Below, piece by piece: positions 44,186 through 54,225 of a stretch of 64,000 nucleotides of DNA. The position numbers and the translations under genes were made by a program. This DNA is from Limnoglobus sp043780595 (lineage in GTDB: Bacteria > Planctomycetota > Planctomycetia > Gemmatales > Gemmataceae), in the NCBI GenBank assembly GCA_043780595.1, contig JAYWCL010000122.1:1-64000 (forward strand), given 5' to 3'. The stretch's first letter is position 1. Each line of letters starts with the position of its first letter. Under the pieces are notes generated by a model that saw only the letters and a program-made list of their open reading frames with translations, made no database searches and was not told the DNA's origin.

Positions 44186-45525
44186 TCGACTGCCCCATCG
44201 CGCTGCGCGACGATCGCGCAGCGGCCGCGCTCGCCATCTGGAACGCCGCCGTGGCGGCCGCCGATCCGGCGACGCTCGTCATTCAGCAATTTGTAAACGA
44301 GTACGAACAACTCACGCCACTCCTCGATTCGGCTTCGCGTATCCTCGTGGTCGGTGCCGGTAAAGCGAGCGGTGCGATGGCGCACGGACTCGAACGGGTG
44401 TTCGAGAATCGCGAACATCTCAGCGGCATCGTCAATGTGCCCGATGGCACGACCGCAATCACCGACCGCATTCGCCTTAACCACGCCCGACCCGCTGGCA
44501 GTAACCACCCGACCGAAGCGGGCGTTCGCGGAGCAGAAGAAATGCTCGCACTCTTGCAGGGTGCCGGCCCGAACGACATCGCGTTCTGCCTGATCTCCGG
44601 TGGCGGTTCCGCACTTCTCCCCGCACCAGCAGACGGAATCTCCCTTGCAGACAAGCAGCAAATCACGAAGTACCTCCACGCCAGCGGTGCGACGATCAAC
44701 GAGATGAACGCCGTACGAAAGCACTTGTCGCGCATCAAAGGCGGTTGCCTTGCCAAGGCGTTTCGCGGGAAATTACTCATCAGTTTTATCATCTCCGATG
44801 TTGTCGGCGACCCGCTCGATGTGATCGCCTCTGGGCCGACGGTTATCGACCCGACGACGTACGCTGACGCAATCGACGTGCTGACGCGATACGACTTGTT
44901 GGCCCGCGCGCCAGCGGCGATTCGCGCCCATCTGGAACGCGGCGTACGCGGTGACATAGCGGAGACACTGAAAGTGCTTCCCGATAATATTCGCAACGTG
45001 CTGATCGGCTCGAACGCCCAGTCGCTCGATGCCGCATCGCAAGAAGCGACCCATCGCGGTTACACCGTGGTCGATCTCGGGCCATTCGTCGAAGGCGAAA
45101 CCCGCGAGGTGGCGAAGGTCGTTGCGGCGATTGTGCGGAACATCCGCAGCCGCGCGAAACCGGTGCCGCCGCCAGCGTGCATCCTGATCGGTGGCGAAAC
45201 GACGGTGACGCTGAACGCGAACCCCGGCAAGGGCGGGCGCAACCAAGAGTTCGCGCTCGCGATGCTCGCGTATTTGGGTAGCGACGGAATGCGTGGCGTC
45301 ACGGTGTTGAGCGCGGGGACCGACGGCGAAGATGGCCCCACCGATGCCGCCGGAGCGATCGCGACGTACGACATGTTGCAAGCCGACGAGCAACGAGGAT
45401 TCTTGCTAACGAAGCATCTCGATACTCACGACGCCTACCCATTGTTCGCCGCTACCGGTGGCCTGATTCGCAGCGGCCTGACGGGCACGAACGTCACCGA
45501 TGTGCGCGTGATTCTGGTGTCGTGA
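44182..45525 (+). CDS. glycerate kinase (GckA / MOFRL type)
   Basis: 447 residues from GTG 44182, which overlaps the previous stop (GTGA). N-terminal DUF4147 domain: RILVVGAGKASGAMAHGLER, LNHARPAGSNHPTEAGV, CLISGGGSALLPAP, NAVRKHLSRIKGG. C-terminal MOFRL domain: ILIGGETTVTLNANPGKGGRNQ, VLSAGTDGEDGPTDAAGAI. It phosphorylates D-glycerate, linking serine/glyoxylate breakdown with glycolysis. A later start is unlikely because the protein begins normally (IDCPIALRDD). Operon context is with secreted proteins rather than a metabolic cluster. Confidence 0.9.
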
Positions 45526-45752
45526 GCGATTGCACTTTCTTCCCAGTCGGTAGCTTTCGCGTGTAAAAATTGCAAACGACGGAATCGCACGAGCAAGAAC
45601 GACTACGATTTCAGCGTTTTAGGCGGCTGCGACGCGAATCTTCACGATGGCGCGCGAATTGCAATATGTTCGATTGTTGCCGACCTGGCACTTGTTTACA
45701 GGGGCTGGGACGGAAGAGGCACGGCACGCGGACCGGAACCTGCGTGCCAATG

Positions 45753-45790
45753 AATGGCCGGGTGAACTACATATGGTTCACCCGGCCATT
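45753..45790. terminator. bidirectional hairpin
   Basis: AATGGCCGGGTGAAC and GTTCACCCGGCCATT form a perfect 15-bp stem with an 8-nt loop, placed between the convergent glycerate kinase and ceramidase-like genes. The remainder of the 276-bp gap shows no convincing gene. Confidence 0.75.
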
Positions 45791-45801
45791 GCGTTTGACG
45801 G

Positions 45802-47214
45802 TCACTTCTTCGCGACTTCATTCAGCAGTTCCAACACCGTTTTCACGATCCCCACCGAGGCATTCACTTCGAGGTAACTCGACCGCGCTCGCCACGTTTC
45901 GTAGCCGCCGAGATGATGCTGATGCGGCGTCGGCAGGTAGCCGTTGTACCCGTTCGCCAACGACACGTTTAGCGTCGGCTGAATCGGGCTGCGTCGCTTG
46001 ATCTCGAGGCCGATTTCGGTGAAGACTTCGCACGGGATTGCGGTAATCGCCAGGTTGCCGACACGCATGACTTGCAGTTTCAGTTTCACCGTGTCCGGGT
46101 ACTTGTTGAGCGCGATCGTCTCGCCGGCATAGACTTCATCGGCACCGGCTGCGTTGCGGCCAGCGATCTTTTTCAGGATCGCCTCGGCTCGCGTAATTTC
46201 CGTCGCCGTCGGTTTGCGGACCTTGAATTCGAGTTCGCGCTCGGCGACAGCCAACGAAACTTCGCGAGTGTGCTTCGCCGACAGATACGCTTTCTTCGCA
46301 GCCGTTGCCACGACTTCGCCCACGACGCGGATGCGTTCGCCAGGCCCCGCTTTAATCGGCGATTGCCCGAAGTTGATGTTGTTCACGTCGCCACTGGTGC
46401 CGTTGGAAAGTGCGCCGACGAACTTTGCATCGCCGCCGATCATCGGCCCGATTTTCTCGCTGACCACGCCGAAATAATCGGCGGATACTGCCGGAAAACC
46501 GCCGACGTAGTGCAGCGAATAATTCGTGTAAAGTGCGAGCGGTTGGCCGCTCACCGTGCGTGCGGAAAGCACCGAAACATCGGGGTCGATCGGCCCGGCA
46601 GGTGCGATCAGGCCGGGGTTGAGTTGGCCGGGGTTCATCCGCACCAAGTCCGTCGTGTTGCCGAATGGGTCGAGGTTCGGCACTCCCGGTTTGATCCACC
46701 AACGCCGATTAAAGAGCTGCGTTGGCTCTTGCGCGACGCCCCAACCCAACTCGCATTCGGTCAGGTTCGCGTTCGCTTTTTCGATCCCTTCGGCAATTTT
46801 TCCCGTCAGAAATTCGACGTATTTCGCATCGGGGTTGCTGCCGAAGCAGGCGGTAACCGCGGGTGCGGTGTGCGTGTGCGTCGCCGATACGAGCATGTGA
46901 CCGACCGGGATTCCGGTCTTCGCGGAGGCTCGCGTTTTCGCATCGTCGATCAGTTCGCGGGGCATGAGGCAACTATCGACGATGACGATCGCGAGCTTGA
47001 TTTTGCTATCGTCGAGAACGATGCACCGCGCGTGGAGCGGGTCGTGAACCGCCGTCGCTTTGACATCGCTAAAGTTGCCATTCACGGAGATTGGGAAGTG
47101 CAGCGGACTCACGTCCATTGCAAATGCCCCGGCCCGCAACGTCGGCTTCGGTTCGGCGGCGAACGATGGGACGGCGATCGTGCCGACCGCGATCAGGATC
47201 AGAAATGCACGCAC
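45802..47214 (-). CDS. neutral ceramidase-like secreted protein
   Basis: 470 residues; GTG start with GGAG 7 nt upstream; signal peptide MRAFLILIAVGTIAVPSFA. It resembles the N-terminal domain of neutral/alkaline ceramidases: AGAFAMDVSPLHFPISV, a zinc pair in SATHTHTAPAV, and FVGALSNGTSGDVNNINFG near the nucleophile region. The C-terminal Ig-like domain of full-length enzymes is absent (family usually over 600 residues). A different hydrolase activity on amide or carbohydrate substrates is quite possible in planctomycetes. The PVC-type cytochrome gene ends 16 bp downstream on the DNA and precedes it in transcription. Confidence 0.8.
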   Translation of the reverse strand: MRAFLILIAVGTIAVPSFAAEPKPTLRAGAFAMDVSPLHFPISVNGNFSDVKATAVHDPLHARCIVLDDSKIKLAIVIVDSCLMPRELIDDAKTRASAKTGIPVGHMLVSATHTHTAPAVTACFGSNPDAKYVEFLTGKIAEGIEKANANLTECELGWGVAQEPTQLFNRRWWIKPGVPNLDPFGNTTDLVRMNPGQLNPGLIAPAGPIDPDVSVLSARTVSGQPLALYTNYSLHYVGGFPAVSADYFGVVSEKIGPMIGGDAKFVGALSNGTSGDVNNINFGQSPIKAGPGERIRVVGEVVATAAKKAYLSAKHTREVSLAVAERELEFKVRKPTATEITRAEAILKKIAGRNAAGADEVYAGETIALNKYPDTVKLKLQVMRVGNLAITAIPCEVFTEIGLEIKRRSPIQPTLNVSLANGYNGYLPTPHQHHLGGYETWRARSSYLEVNASVGIVKTVLELLNEVAKK

Positions 47215-47230
47215 GGAGAAACTCCTTCAA

Positions 47231-49870
47231 TTAGGGTTTGGCGAGGGTCAACGTCAGCAGGTAACTCATCAAGTCGGCGATCTCGCGATCCGTGGCGAGA
47301 TCGAGCGACCCGACGGGCATCAGCGATTCGTCTTTGGTCTTTTTGGATTCGATGCGGTCGCCCGTAATTCTTATCGTTTCCGTCGCTCCGGTTTGCAGAA
47401 TGATGCCGTCGATCGCTTCGTACACGATAATTCCTCGCACACTTTTCCCTTCGTGCGTAGCGATTTCCGTCGTACGGTAGCGAACGGGAACGTCGCGATT
47501 CGGGTCGATGATCGCCGTCCAGAGGTCGGCTCTGCCAAAGCGTTTGGCTACGCCTTCGAGCGATGGCCCCACCGCCTGCGCGCCGTTGTGGCAGGCGGCA
47601 CATTGGAATTTCGCGAACAGTTTGAGGCCGTTTGCCGCGCTGCCATTCGCCCAATCGATCGCATCGAAACGCTTCTTCCAACTGCTCGAGTTCGGGCTAC
47701 CTTCGTTGAGTCGTTTCGCCAACTCCGGCCGTTCGCGTTCGACCCACGCACTCCACTCGCTGAAGTTCGGACCGTACGTTTGTTGCGTCGATTTCCGCAA
47801 CAGTTCCGCCACTGCTGCGCGGGCCTCAGCTTCCGGTTTGCCATCGCCGAGCCGACGAAATGCCCGCAACAGTGACAGCGTATCGTCATCGCGCTTCGGC
47901 AGTTTCGCTAAGGCATCGACGATCGTAATCACCGCTTTCGGATTGGCCGTACGCAGTCCACCAATAAGCATCGCGTGATCGCTCTCGATCGGCGACTTGG
48001 CGATCAGCGGAAGCAAGGCCTCTTCGAGGCCGCCGACCGACCAGAGTGGTGAAATGAGCGGTCGCACTTCAATAGCGGGCAATGCGCCGAGCAACTCAGT
48101 TGCACCTAAATCCCAAGCATATGCGCGATCTTTCGCCGCCACGGCCACGAACCGCCGCGCTGCCTTTTCGCGCGAGATGCCTTCGAGTTTCGCGAGCCAA
48201 ACGTGCTCCACGCGACCGAACTCCGGGCGTTCGAGAATTGCTGTGGAAAGCCGCATATCGCGCTTCAATAATTGGTTCGCCACCTCAGTGAGGCGTAACG
48301 TCCAATGGCGATCGCGTAGCCATTTCCGCGACTCGTATTTCCCATCGAGCGCAACGATCGCCGATGCGGTGCGAGCCGTGACAATCTCGTTTCGCATACC
48401 GCGAAGTTGAGCGAGGACGGCGAGGTAATGGACGTCTTCAACGGGGTCGCTGCGCGCATCGATTTTGTCGAGGACTTTGACGATCGTATCCAGGTCTTCG
48501 TCGGCGAGTGCGGCGAGCGTTCGGGAGAGTTCGCGGTCGCAATCGATGTTACCTGAAGGGAACGACGCACGAAGCGAAACGAGTACAGGCTTCGCCAACT
48601 CGTCCGTCGGTGGCTTGCGTAGGGTGTATCCTTCCCACACGGTTCCCATCGCACTCGGGGCCGCGAGATCGCCGTAGGAAAGTTGCAATTTGCGAACGGC
48701 TGTCAGTGGAGTGTCAGCGACATCGCGAACGATGACTTTGCCGAGATCGAATTTCTGCATCGGCAGTGGTTTCGCATCGCCGACCGGTTTCGTCGAGTGG
48801 ATGCGGTAGACCGAGCCGCGCGTGCCGCGTCCGCCGATACTTGCGAACAAGTCGCCGCTCTTCGGGTGGACGGCCAACCCGGTCGGCGCGAATCCGCTAT
48901 CGCCGACCGCTTCCAGAAACGGCACGGGCGTGCTGCGGTCGCGTTCGACCTTAGCGAACCAGATTTTGCCGAAGGTCCAATCGGCGAGGAAGAAGCCGTT
49001 TTGATAGTCTGCAAACTGCGTGTGTCGATAGCAGATGCACGCAGTCGGCGAGCCGCGCCCGAGCGTTGCGAGCGGCGCGATGGTGTCGGAAAAGTACGGC
49101 GGTTTGCGCCAGGTTTGAGCGAACTGCGGGTTCAGCCAGCCGTAGTGAGCACCGGGTACGATGCGATAAAATCGCGTCGGTTCGAACCACGGCAACCCCA
49201 CGCATCGCTCGTTGTCCGAGTCGAACGTGTACGGTTCGCCGTTGGTGTCGAAGTCGAAATCGTAGGCGTTTCGGAAACCGTCGGCGATCGCTTCGACATT
49301 TTTGCCGCTCGTATCGATGCGTAAAAGACAGCCTGCTATCGGGGCTTTCACCGGCGACGTTGCGGTGGTGATCGCTTTCGCGTTCACGCCCGTGTTGTTT
49401 CCGCACATCACGTACAGCCAGCCATCCGGCCCACGACGGACCGCGTGCGCGTGGTGTTCGCCACCCGTTTTAAGGGCTAGGATTTTCGTGCCGGAGATCA
49501 GCGTGACTGGTCGTTTTCCATCGCAGTTCTCGAATCGCCAAAGGCCGCCATCGGTAACGGCGTACAACGTGTTGCCTTCCAGCAGTAGCCCCATTGGGCC
49601 TTCTTGGATTCCCGTCACAAGTTCGACCGCTCGCTCGGCAACGCCATCGTTGTCGTCGTCGATGAGTTCGCGAATGTACCCGCGTCCCGCCACGATCGCG
49701 CGGCCGTCGCTGCTAATGGACATGCAATAAATATCGTTCGCGAGTTCCGGCCCCGCAAACGAATCCACCGCGAAACCGGTCGGCACTTTCAGGTCTTTCA
49801 CCGGCTCGGCACGCGAAGTCGCCGTCAAAACGCAGGTGCTGAAAAGGAGCAATACGAATCGGAGAAGCAT
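47231..49870 (-). CDS. PVC-type haem-binding CxxCH beta-propeller protein
   Basis: 879 residues, signal peptide MLLRFVLLLFSTCVLTATS. N-terminal sugar-dehydrogenase-like propeller (KDLKVPTGFAVDSFAGPELA, RGYIRELIDDDNDGVAERAV, GGLWRFENCDGKRPV, HHAHAVRRGPDGWLYVMCGN), then HEAT-like helices (about 450-740), then a cytochrome c domain with CAACHNGAQAVGPSLEGVAK and a late Met in SLMPVGSL as probable axial ligand. Matches the widespread PVC-superphylum family. Start ATG 49870 is chosen for the leader. It transcribes away from the FecR/anti-sigma-like gene (161-bp divergent gap). Confidence 0.88.
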   Translation of the reverse strand: MLLRFVLLLFSTCVLTATSRAEPVKDLKVPTGFAVDSFAGPELANDIYCMSISSDGRAIVAGRGYIRELIDDDNDGVAERAVELVTGIQEGPMGLLLEGNTLYAVTDGGLWRFENCDGKRPVTLISGTKILALKTGGEHHAHAVRRGPDGWLYVMCGNNTGVNAKAITTATSPVKAPIAGCLLRIDTSGKNVEAIADGFRNAYDFDFDTNGEPYTFDSDNERCVGLPWFEPTRFYRIVPGAHYGWLNPQFAQTWRKPPYFSDTIAPLATLGRGSPTACICYRHTQFADYQNGFFLADWTFGKIWFAKVERDRSTPVPFLEAVGDSGFAPTGLAVHPKSGDLFASIGGRGTRGSVYRIHSTKPVGDAKPLPMQKFDLGKVIVRDVADTPLTAVRKLQLSYGDLAAPSAMGTVWEGYTLRKPPTDELAKPVLVSLRASFPSGNIDCDRELSRTLAALADEDLDTIVKVLDKIDARSDPVEDVHYLAVLAQLRGMRNEIVTARTASAIVALDGKYESRKWLRDRHWTLRLTEVANQLLKRDMRLSTAILERPEFGRVEHVWLAKLEGISREKAARRFVAVAAKDRAYAWDLGATELLGALPAIEVRPLISPLWSVGGLEEALLPLIAKSPIESDHAMLIGGLRTANPKAVITIVDALAKLPKRDDDTLSLLRAFRRLGDGKPEAEARAAVAELLRKSTQQTYGPNFSEWSAWVERERPELAKRLNEGSPNSSSWKKRFDAIDWANGSAANGLKLFAKFQCAACHNGAQAVGPSLEGVAKRFGRADLWTAIIDPNRDVPVRYRTTEIATHEGKSVRGIIVYEAIDGIILQTGATETIRITGDRIESKKTKDESLMPVGSLDLATDREIADLMSYLLTLTLAKP

Positions 49871-50031
49871 TGGGGCAGGCTCGTGTGGATGCACCGGTCG
49901 TGCCGGTTGGTAGAAGGATAACGAGTTCAGCCGGGAATGCACGCGCGAACTCATTTTCCTTTTCTGCGAAGAATGTTGCACGAAAACGAACGCGGTCCGC
50001 CACTAACACGGGTAACACCACGGAGAATCCG

Positions 50032-52095
50032 ATGCGCCTCACCTTGCGAACCCTGCTGGCATACCTCGACGACACGCTCTCTGCCGAGGAAGCGAAGTTG
50101 ATCGGGCAGAAGGTCAACGAAAGCGAATCGGCACAGGAACTGATCGAAAAAATCAAGCGGGTGACGCGCCGCCGTGGGTTGTCCACGCCGCCTGCCGCCG
50201 CGAACGGTTCGGACCCGAACACCGTCGCGGAGTACCTCAGCGATGCGTTGCCGAGCGACCAAGTCGGCGCGTTTGAATTGTCGTGTTTGGAGTCCGATGT
50301 GATGCTCGCCGAAGTGGCGGCGTGCCACCAGATTCTCACGCTGTTACTCAGCGATCCCGTTCGCGTTCCGCCGACCGCGCGGCAACGAATGTATCAACTG
50401 ACGCGCGGACCGGAGTCGCTACCGAAGCGCAAACCCGGCAACGCGATCCCCGTCGGCGGCGTGCTTCCCGATGCGCCGTTTCAAGATGCCGACGACTCCG
50501 ATGCCGCCTACCTTCTCGGCATGAAAGCCTATTCCCGAAGCGATTCGCCGGCCAAACGCGCGGGGAAAGTCTTGTTATTGGTAATGCTCGTCGCCGCGTT
50601 CGTCGGTTCGGTCTGCATGGTCTGGCCCGAGTCGATCGCGCCGGACGTGCGACAAAAGAAGCCCGATCTCGACGCTGGTGTCGTGCCGAACGTACCCGCA
50701 GTCGAACCCAAAAAAGTGAACGAACCCGCACCCGAGAAAGTCGTTGTCCCACCGGCTCCAACGCCAACGAGGAAATCCACTGACACCCCCATGACACCCA
50801 TCGAACCGGCACCGGCGAAACCCGAGCCGATTGCTGCCGCAAAAGCGGATCGCATCGCCATCGGCAAACTCGAAACGCCCGATGCGGTCGTGCTTGCCGA
50901 ATCGGGTAAAGGGAAGTGGATGCGCATCGTCGGTGCGGATCTTTCCGTATCGACGGTCGATCGGCATATCAGCTTGCCCGGTTACAAGTCGAAAATTCGC
51001 CTCGATAGCGGTGCGGTCGTCGAACTTTGGGGCAATCTGCCCGATCAGCTGCCGATCCCGATCCTCGAAAGCTCGGTATCGTTTGCGGTACCCGTCGAAG
51101 GATACGGTGCCGATATCCGCATCCATTCCGGTCGTATTTACCTAACGACGAAGAACCCGATGGGCAGCCGAATTCGCTTGCGAATCCGCTCGGAAATCTG
51201 GGATGTCGCGCTGATCGACGACAAATCCGATGTCGTCGTGGAAGTTTCCCACAGTCTGCGTCGCGGCATACAACCGAACGCGGTCGATGCCTCCGAACCG
51301 CCGCAGACGGCCATCGCGATCGCGGCTCTCAAGGGCAAAGTGAAACTCGAAATCGCGTCGCGAACGATACCCGAACTGAACCCCGGCGAGGCGGTTTTTT
51401 GGAACAGCCAAGCGAACGAATTCGTCGGGCCGAAGAAGCTAGGTGAAGCGAAAACCGGAAAAGATTCTTCGTACTTTTCGCGCTATCCCGTACCCGCATC
51501 GGAAGTCGTGGCGAAAGCCGTGCAACAGTCGTTGGCCGATCTCTCAACGAAGTTCACCGCCCCCGATTCCGTGCGGGTCCGCTTCGCGGAAATGCTTGCA
51601 GAACAGACCGAATACACATTACCGATCCTCATTCGCTGTCGCGTGGGGATACTCGGCCACACCGCCATCGGCGACTGGCCCGAACTGGTCGATGCCCTAC
51701 ACGACGTCTCGCGACCGCAGGTTCGCGAAGCCGCCATCTATGGCATCATCGAACTCGCCGGCGAGAGTAACGAGGGGGCCGAACGCCTCCAAAAATTGCT
51801 CGTCGAGAAGAGCCGCTGCAACGCCGAACAGGCCCAGCGAGTCATTAGCTTAATTCGCGGCCCAACCCCAGCCGAACGCACCGAAGCGATCGTACTAGAT
51901 CGCATCGTCGACGATCTCAATTCGCCGGCGCTGGCCGTGCGTGAGTTCGCACTCTGGACGTTGAAAAACGACATCGACCCCGAATCGCGAAGCAACAAGA
52001 TATTGAGCTTCATCGACATGGCCGGCACCGCCGAATCGCGAGAAGGAGCGATAAAAGCCTGGAAACGCCGAATCGACGAGATCAAGAACCAGTAA
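50032..52095 (+). CDS. FecR/anti-sigma-like single-pass membrane protein
   Basis: 687 residues. Start ATG 50032 with GGAGA 5-6 nt upstream. Residues 1-45 (MRLTLRTLLAYLDDTLSAEE) are helical and look like the anti-sigma zinc-finger-like helix seen in planctomycete regulators, though without Cys. A TM helix (VLLLVMLVAAFVGSVCMVW) sits at about 184-203, followed by a Pro/Lys-rich linker, then a FecR-like beta region (VDRHISLPGYKSKIRLDSGA, SGRIYLTTKNPMGSRIRLRI) and C-terminal helices. Cytoplasmic N-terminus and periplasmic remainder are expected. No sigma factor is adjacent. Confidence 0.6.
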   Translation: MRLTLRTLLAYLDDTLSAEEAKLIGQKVNESESAQELIEKIKRVTRRRGLSTPPAAANGSDPNTVAEYLSDALPSDQVGAFELSCLESDVMLAEVAACHQILTLLLSDPVRVPPTARQRMYQLTRGPESLPKRKPGNAIPVGGVLPDAPFQDADDSDAAYLLGMKAYSRSDSPAKRAGKVLLLVMLVAAFVGSVCMVWPESIAPDVRQKKPDLDAGVVPNVPAVEPKKVNEPAPEKVVVPPAPTPTRKSTDTPMTPIEPAPAKPEPIAAAKADRIAIGKLETPDAVVLAESGKGKWMRIVGADLSVSTVDRHISLPGYKSKIRLDSGAVVELWGNLPDQLPIPILESSVSFAVPVEGYGADIRIHSGRIYLTTKNPMGSRIRLRIRSEIWDVALIDDKSDVVVEVSHSLRRGIQPNAVDASEPPQTAIAIAALKGKVKLEIASRTIPELNPGEAVFWNSQANEFVGPKKLGEAKTGKDSSYFSRYPVPASEVVAKAVQQSLADLSTKFTAPDSVRVRFAEMLAEQTEYTLPILIRCRVGILGHTAIGDWPELVDALHDVSRPQVREAAIYGIIELAGESNEGAERLQKLLVEKSRCNAEQAQRVISLIRGPTPAERTEAIVLDRIVDDLNSPALAVREFALWTLKNDIDPESRSNKILSFIDMAGTAESREGAIKAWKRRIDEIKNQ

Positions 52096-52116
52096 CGAAT
52101 GTGGCAAGCACAAAGA

Positions 52117-52188
52117 TACGAGCCACCGGGCTTGTCCCGGTGGGAATTGACTCAGATACTCCCGCCGGGATGAACCCGGCGGCTCGTA
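52117..52188. repeat. 72-bp double-hairpin repeat, probable terminator
   Basis: TACGAGCC at 52117 is mirrored by GGCTCGTA at 52181. Inside are two hairpins, CCACCGGGcttgtCCCGGTGG and CCGCCGGGatgaaCCCGGCGG. It lies between the convergent stops of the FecR-like and recJ genes and may terminate both. Confidence 0.75.
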
Positions 52189-52190
52189 GG

Positions 52191-53945
52191 TCAAACCAAA
52201 TCCGGACTGCGGACGGGGCGGAAGTCGATGACTTCCATTTCGATCGAGCGGTAGCCGTTCCATTCGTTGATTTTTGGTGTGAACACGACGGAACAGATGC
52301 CACCCGCGGAGACGAGTTCGTCGTAGCGGTCGCCCATACCGAACGCGACGGCGCGCATTTTGATGCTCTGCTGGCGGACGCGGAAGCTCAGGTGTTGCTC
52401 GTTCGTGCCGATCTTTTTTGGTGGGCCTTCGAGCGTCAGATCGGTGGCTAACAGTTTGGGCCGCGGGTTGTCTGCGCCGTACGGTTCGAGTTTGTCGATG
52501 TCTTTGAGTAGCCCGAACGTGAGTGCCATCAGTGGCACCTCGGCGTCGATAATGAGTCGCGGGGCGGGTGTGCCATCGGGGAATTGCTGGCGCACGTAAT
52601 CGTTGAATGCGGCGCGGAATTCGGCCAACTTCGAGGGACGCAGTTTCACCCCGGCGGCCATCGCGTGCCCGCCGTGGCCGAGGAGATGTTCGTCGCACGC
52701 GCGCAGCGCCATGTGCAATTCTACGCCGGGAATCGAACGCCCCGACCCCGACGAAGCGGCATCGTTGGCCTTTAAGGCAAGCAAAATCACGGGGCGAGCG
52801 TATTGGTCCGCCAACCGGCCGGCGACGATCCCGATCACGCCTTGATGCCATTCGGGCGAACCGAGCACGAGTGCGGCATCGTTCGCGAATCCTTCGGCTT
52901 CGATCATTTCGCGCGCCTGGATGCCGATTTTGCGTTCGATACTTTGTCGCTGTTGGTTGTAGCCGTTCAAGCACTCGGCGAGGTCGTGCGCCCGCGTTGC
53001 GGACTTCGTCGTCAAGAGTTCGACGACGAGCATCGCACACCCGAGGCGACCGGCGGCGTTGAGCCTCGGTGCGATTTTGAAGCTCACATCTTCGGCCTTG
53101 ATCGCAGCGCCTTTAAGCCCAACGACCTCGATGAGTGCCTTTAACCCGAGCGATGGTTTCTCGGCAATGCGTTTCAAACCGTGCTTAACGCAGATGCGGT
53201 TCTCATCGCGAAGTGGCACCACATCGGCAACGAGGCCGAGCGCACCGAGGCCGACGGCATCGAGCAGGAACTCGCGCAGTTCGGGCGTGACTTTGTCGCT
53301 GGCGCTGAATCGCTGTGCGACGGCCCACGCGAGTTTGAACGCGACACCCGAGCCGGACAGCCCGCCGAAGGGATAGTCGCCGGGCAGGCGCGGGTGAACG
53401 ACTGCCGTGGCGTTTGGGATGTCGTCGAGCATTTCGTGGTGATCGGTGACGATCAAATCCAGTCCGATTCGCCGTGCTTCTTCGGCTTCCACGATAGCGG
53501 TAATCCCGCAATCGACGGTAATCATCAATGCGACGCCGCTCGCTTTCGCTTGCTGAATCGCTTCGATATTCAGGCCATATCCTTCGTCGAGGCGGTGCGG
53601 CACGTAGAAGTCGGCTTTGCCACCGAGTTGTTCGATCAGCCGAATGAGAATGGCGGTGCCGGTCACGCCGTCCGCGTCGTAGTCGCCGAACACGCGGATG
53701 AGATCGCGGTTGCGGATCGCGTCCGTGATGCGATCGACGGCGGCATTCATGCCCGGCAAGCGGTTCGGCGCGTGCAGCCCTGCGAGTGGCGATTCGAGGA
53801 ACCTCAGTGCCTCAGCGGGGTCGGTCACGTGGCGGTTCAACAGCAGTTGCGCGACGACAGCCGGCACGCGGATCTCTGCCGCCAGCCTGCGGATCGCATC
53901 GTCTTGATGGGGCAACAAGTGCCATTGCTTCGCGACAGCAGCCAC
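52191..53945 (-). CDS. recJ: single-stranded-DNA-specific exonuclease RecJ
   Basis: 584 residues. GTG 53945 start with GAGG 7 nt upstream. DHH phosphoesterase domain: VFGDYDADGVTGTAI (about 86-100), MITVDCGI, VTDHHEMLDD, SGSGVAFKLAWAV, ALGLVADVVPL. DHHA1 domain: LGHGGHAMAAGVKL. The C-terminal OB-like region ends in a conserved-looking SIEMEVIDFRP. RecJ degrades ssDNA 5'-3' in recombination and mismatch repair, using Mn2+/Mg2+. Confidence 0.93.
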   Translation of the reverse strand: MAAVAKQWHLLPHQDDAIRRLAAEIRVPAVVAQLLLNRHVTDPAEALRFLESPLAGLHAPNRLPGMNAAVDRITDAIRNRDLIRVFGDYDADGVTGTAILIRLIEQLGGKADFYVPHRLDEGYGLNIEAIQQAKASGVALMITVDCGITAIVEAEEARRIGLDLIVTDHHEMLDDIPNATAVVHPRLPGDYPFGGLSGSGVAFKLAWAVAQRFSASDKVTPELREFLLDAVGLGALGLVADVVPLRDENRICVKHGLKRIAEKPSLGLKALIEVVGLKGAAIKAEDVSFKIAPRLNAAGRLGCAMLVVELLTTKSATRAHDLAECLNGYNQQRQSIERKIGIQAREMIEAEGFANDAALVLGSPEWHQGVIGIVAGRLADQYARPVILLALKANDAASSGSGRSIPGVELHMALRACDEHLLGHGGHAMAAGVKLRPSKLAEFRAAFNDYVRQQFPDGTPAPRLIIDAEVPLMALTFGLLKDIDKLEPYGADNPRPKLLATDLTLEGPPKKIGTNEQHLSFRVRQQSIKMRAVAFGMGDRYDELVSAGGICSVVFTPKINEWNGYRSIEMEVIDFRPVRSPDLV

Positions 53946-54225
53946 GGGTGAACCTCGGTGCGTAACCTTTTGCGTATCGGTTCATGCTATCCCGATTGAT
54001 GTGCATTTCCTACGGACACTGCGCAATTGGGCCGTGCGGCACATCCGATTATTCCACTACAAGCGTGCGCCACTTTTGGAATGTCGTGGAAAATTGTTTA
54101 AGTCGCGTCATGGCTGATGCGCGAGCGGTCGATGAAAGGAATAAGGGTTCAGGGGATCGTTCCCTTACACCGGCCTAATCTGCGCGGGGGCGTACGTGCG
54201 GGCCGTACGGAGATTTCACACCGTG

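Noticed and set aside
45647..45877. 76-codon frame upstream of the terminator hairpin
   Set aside because: It runs through the hairpin and into the convergent ceramidase-like gene; no homology or ribosome site.
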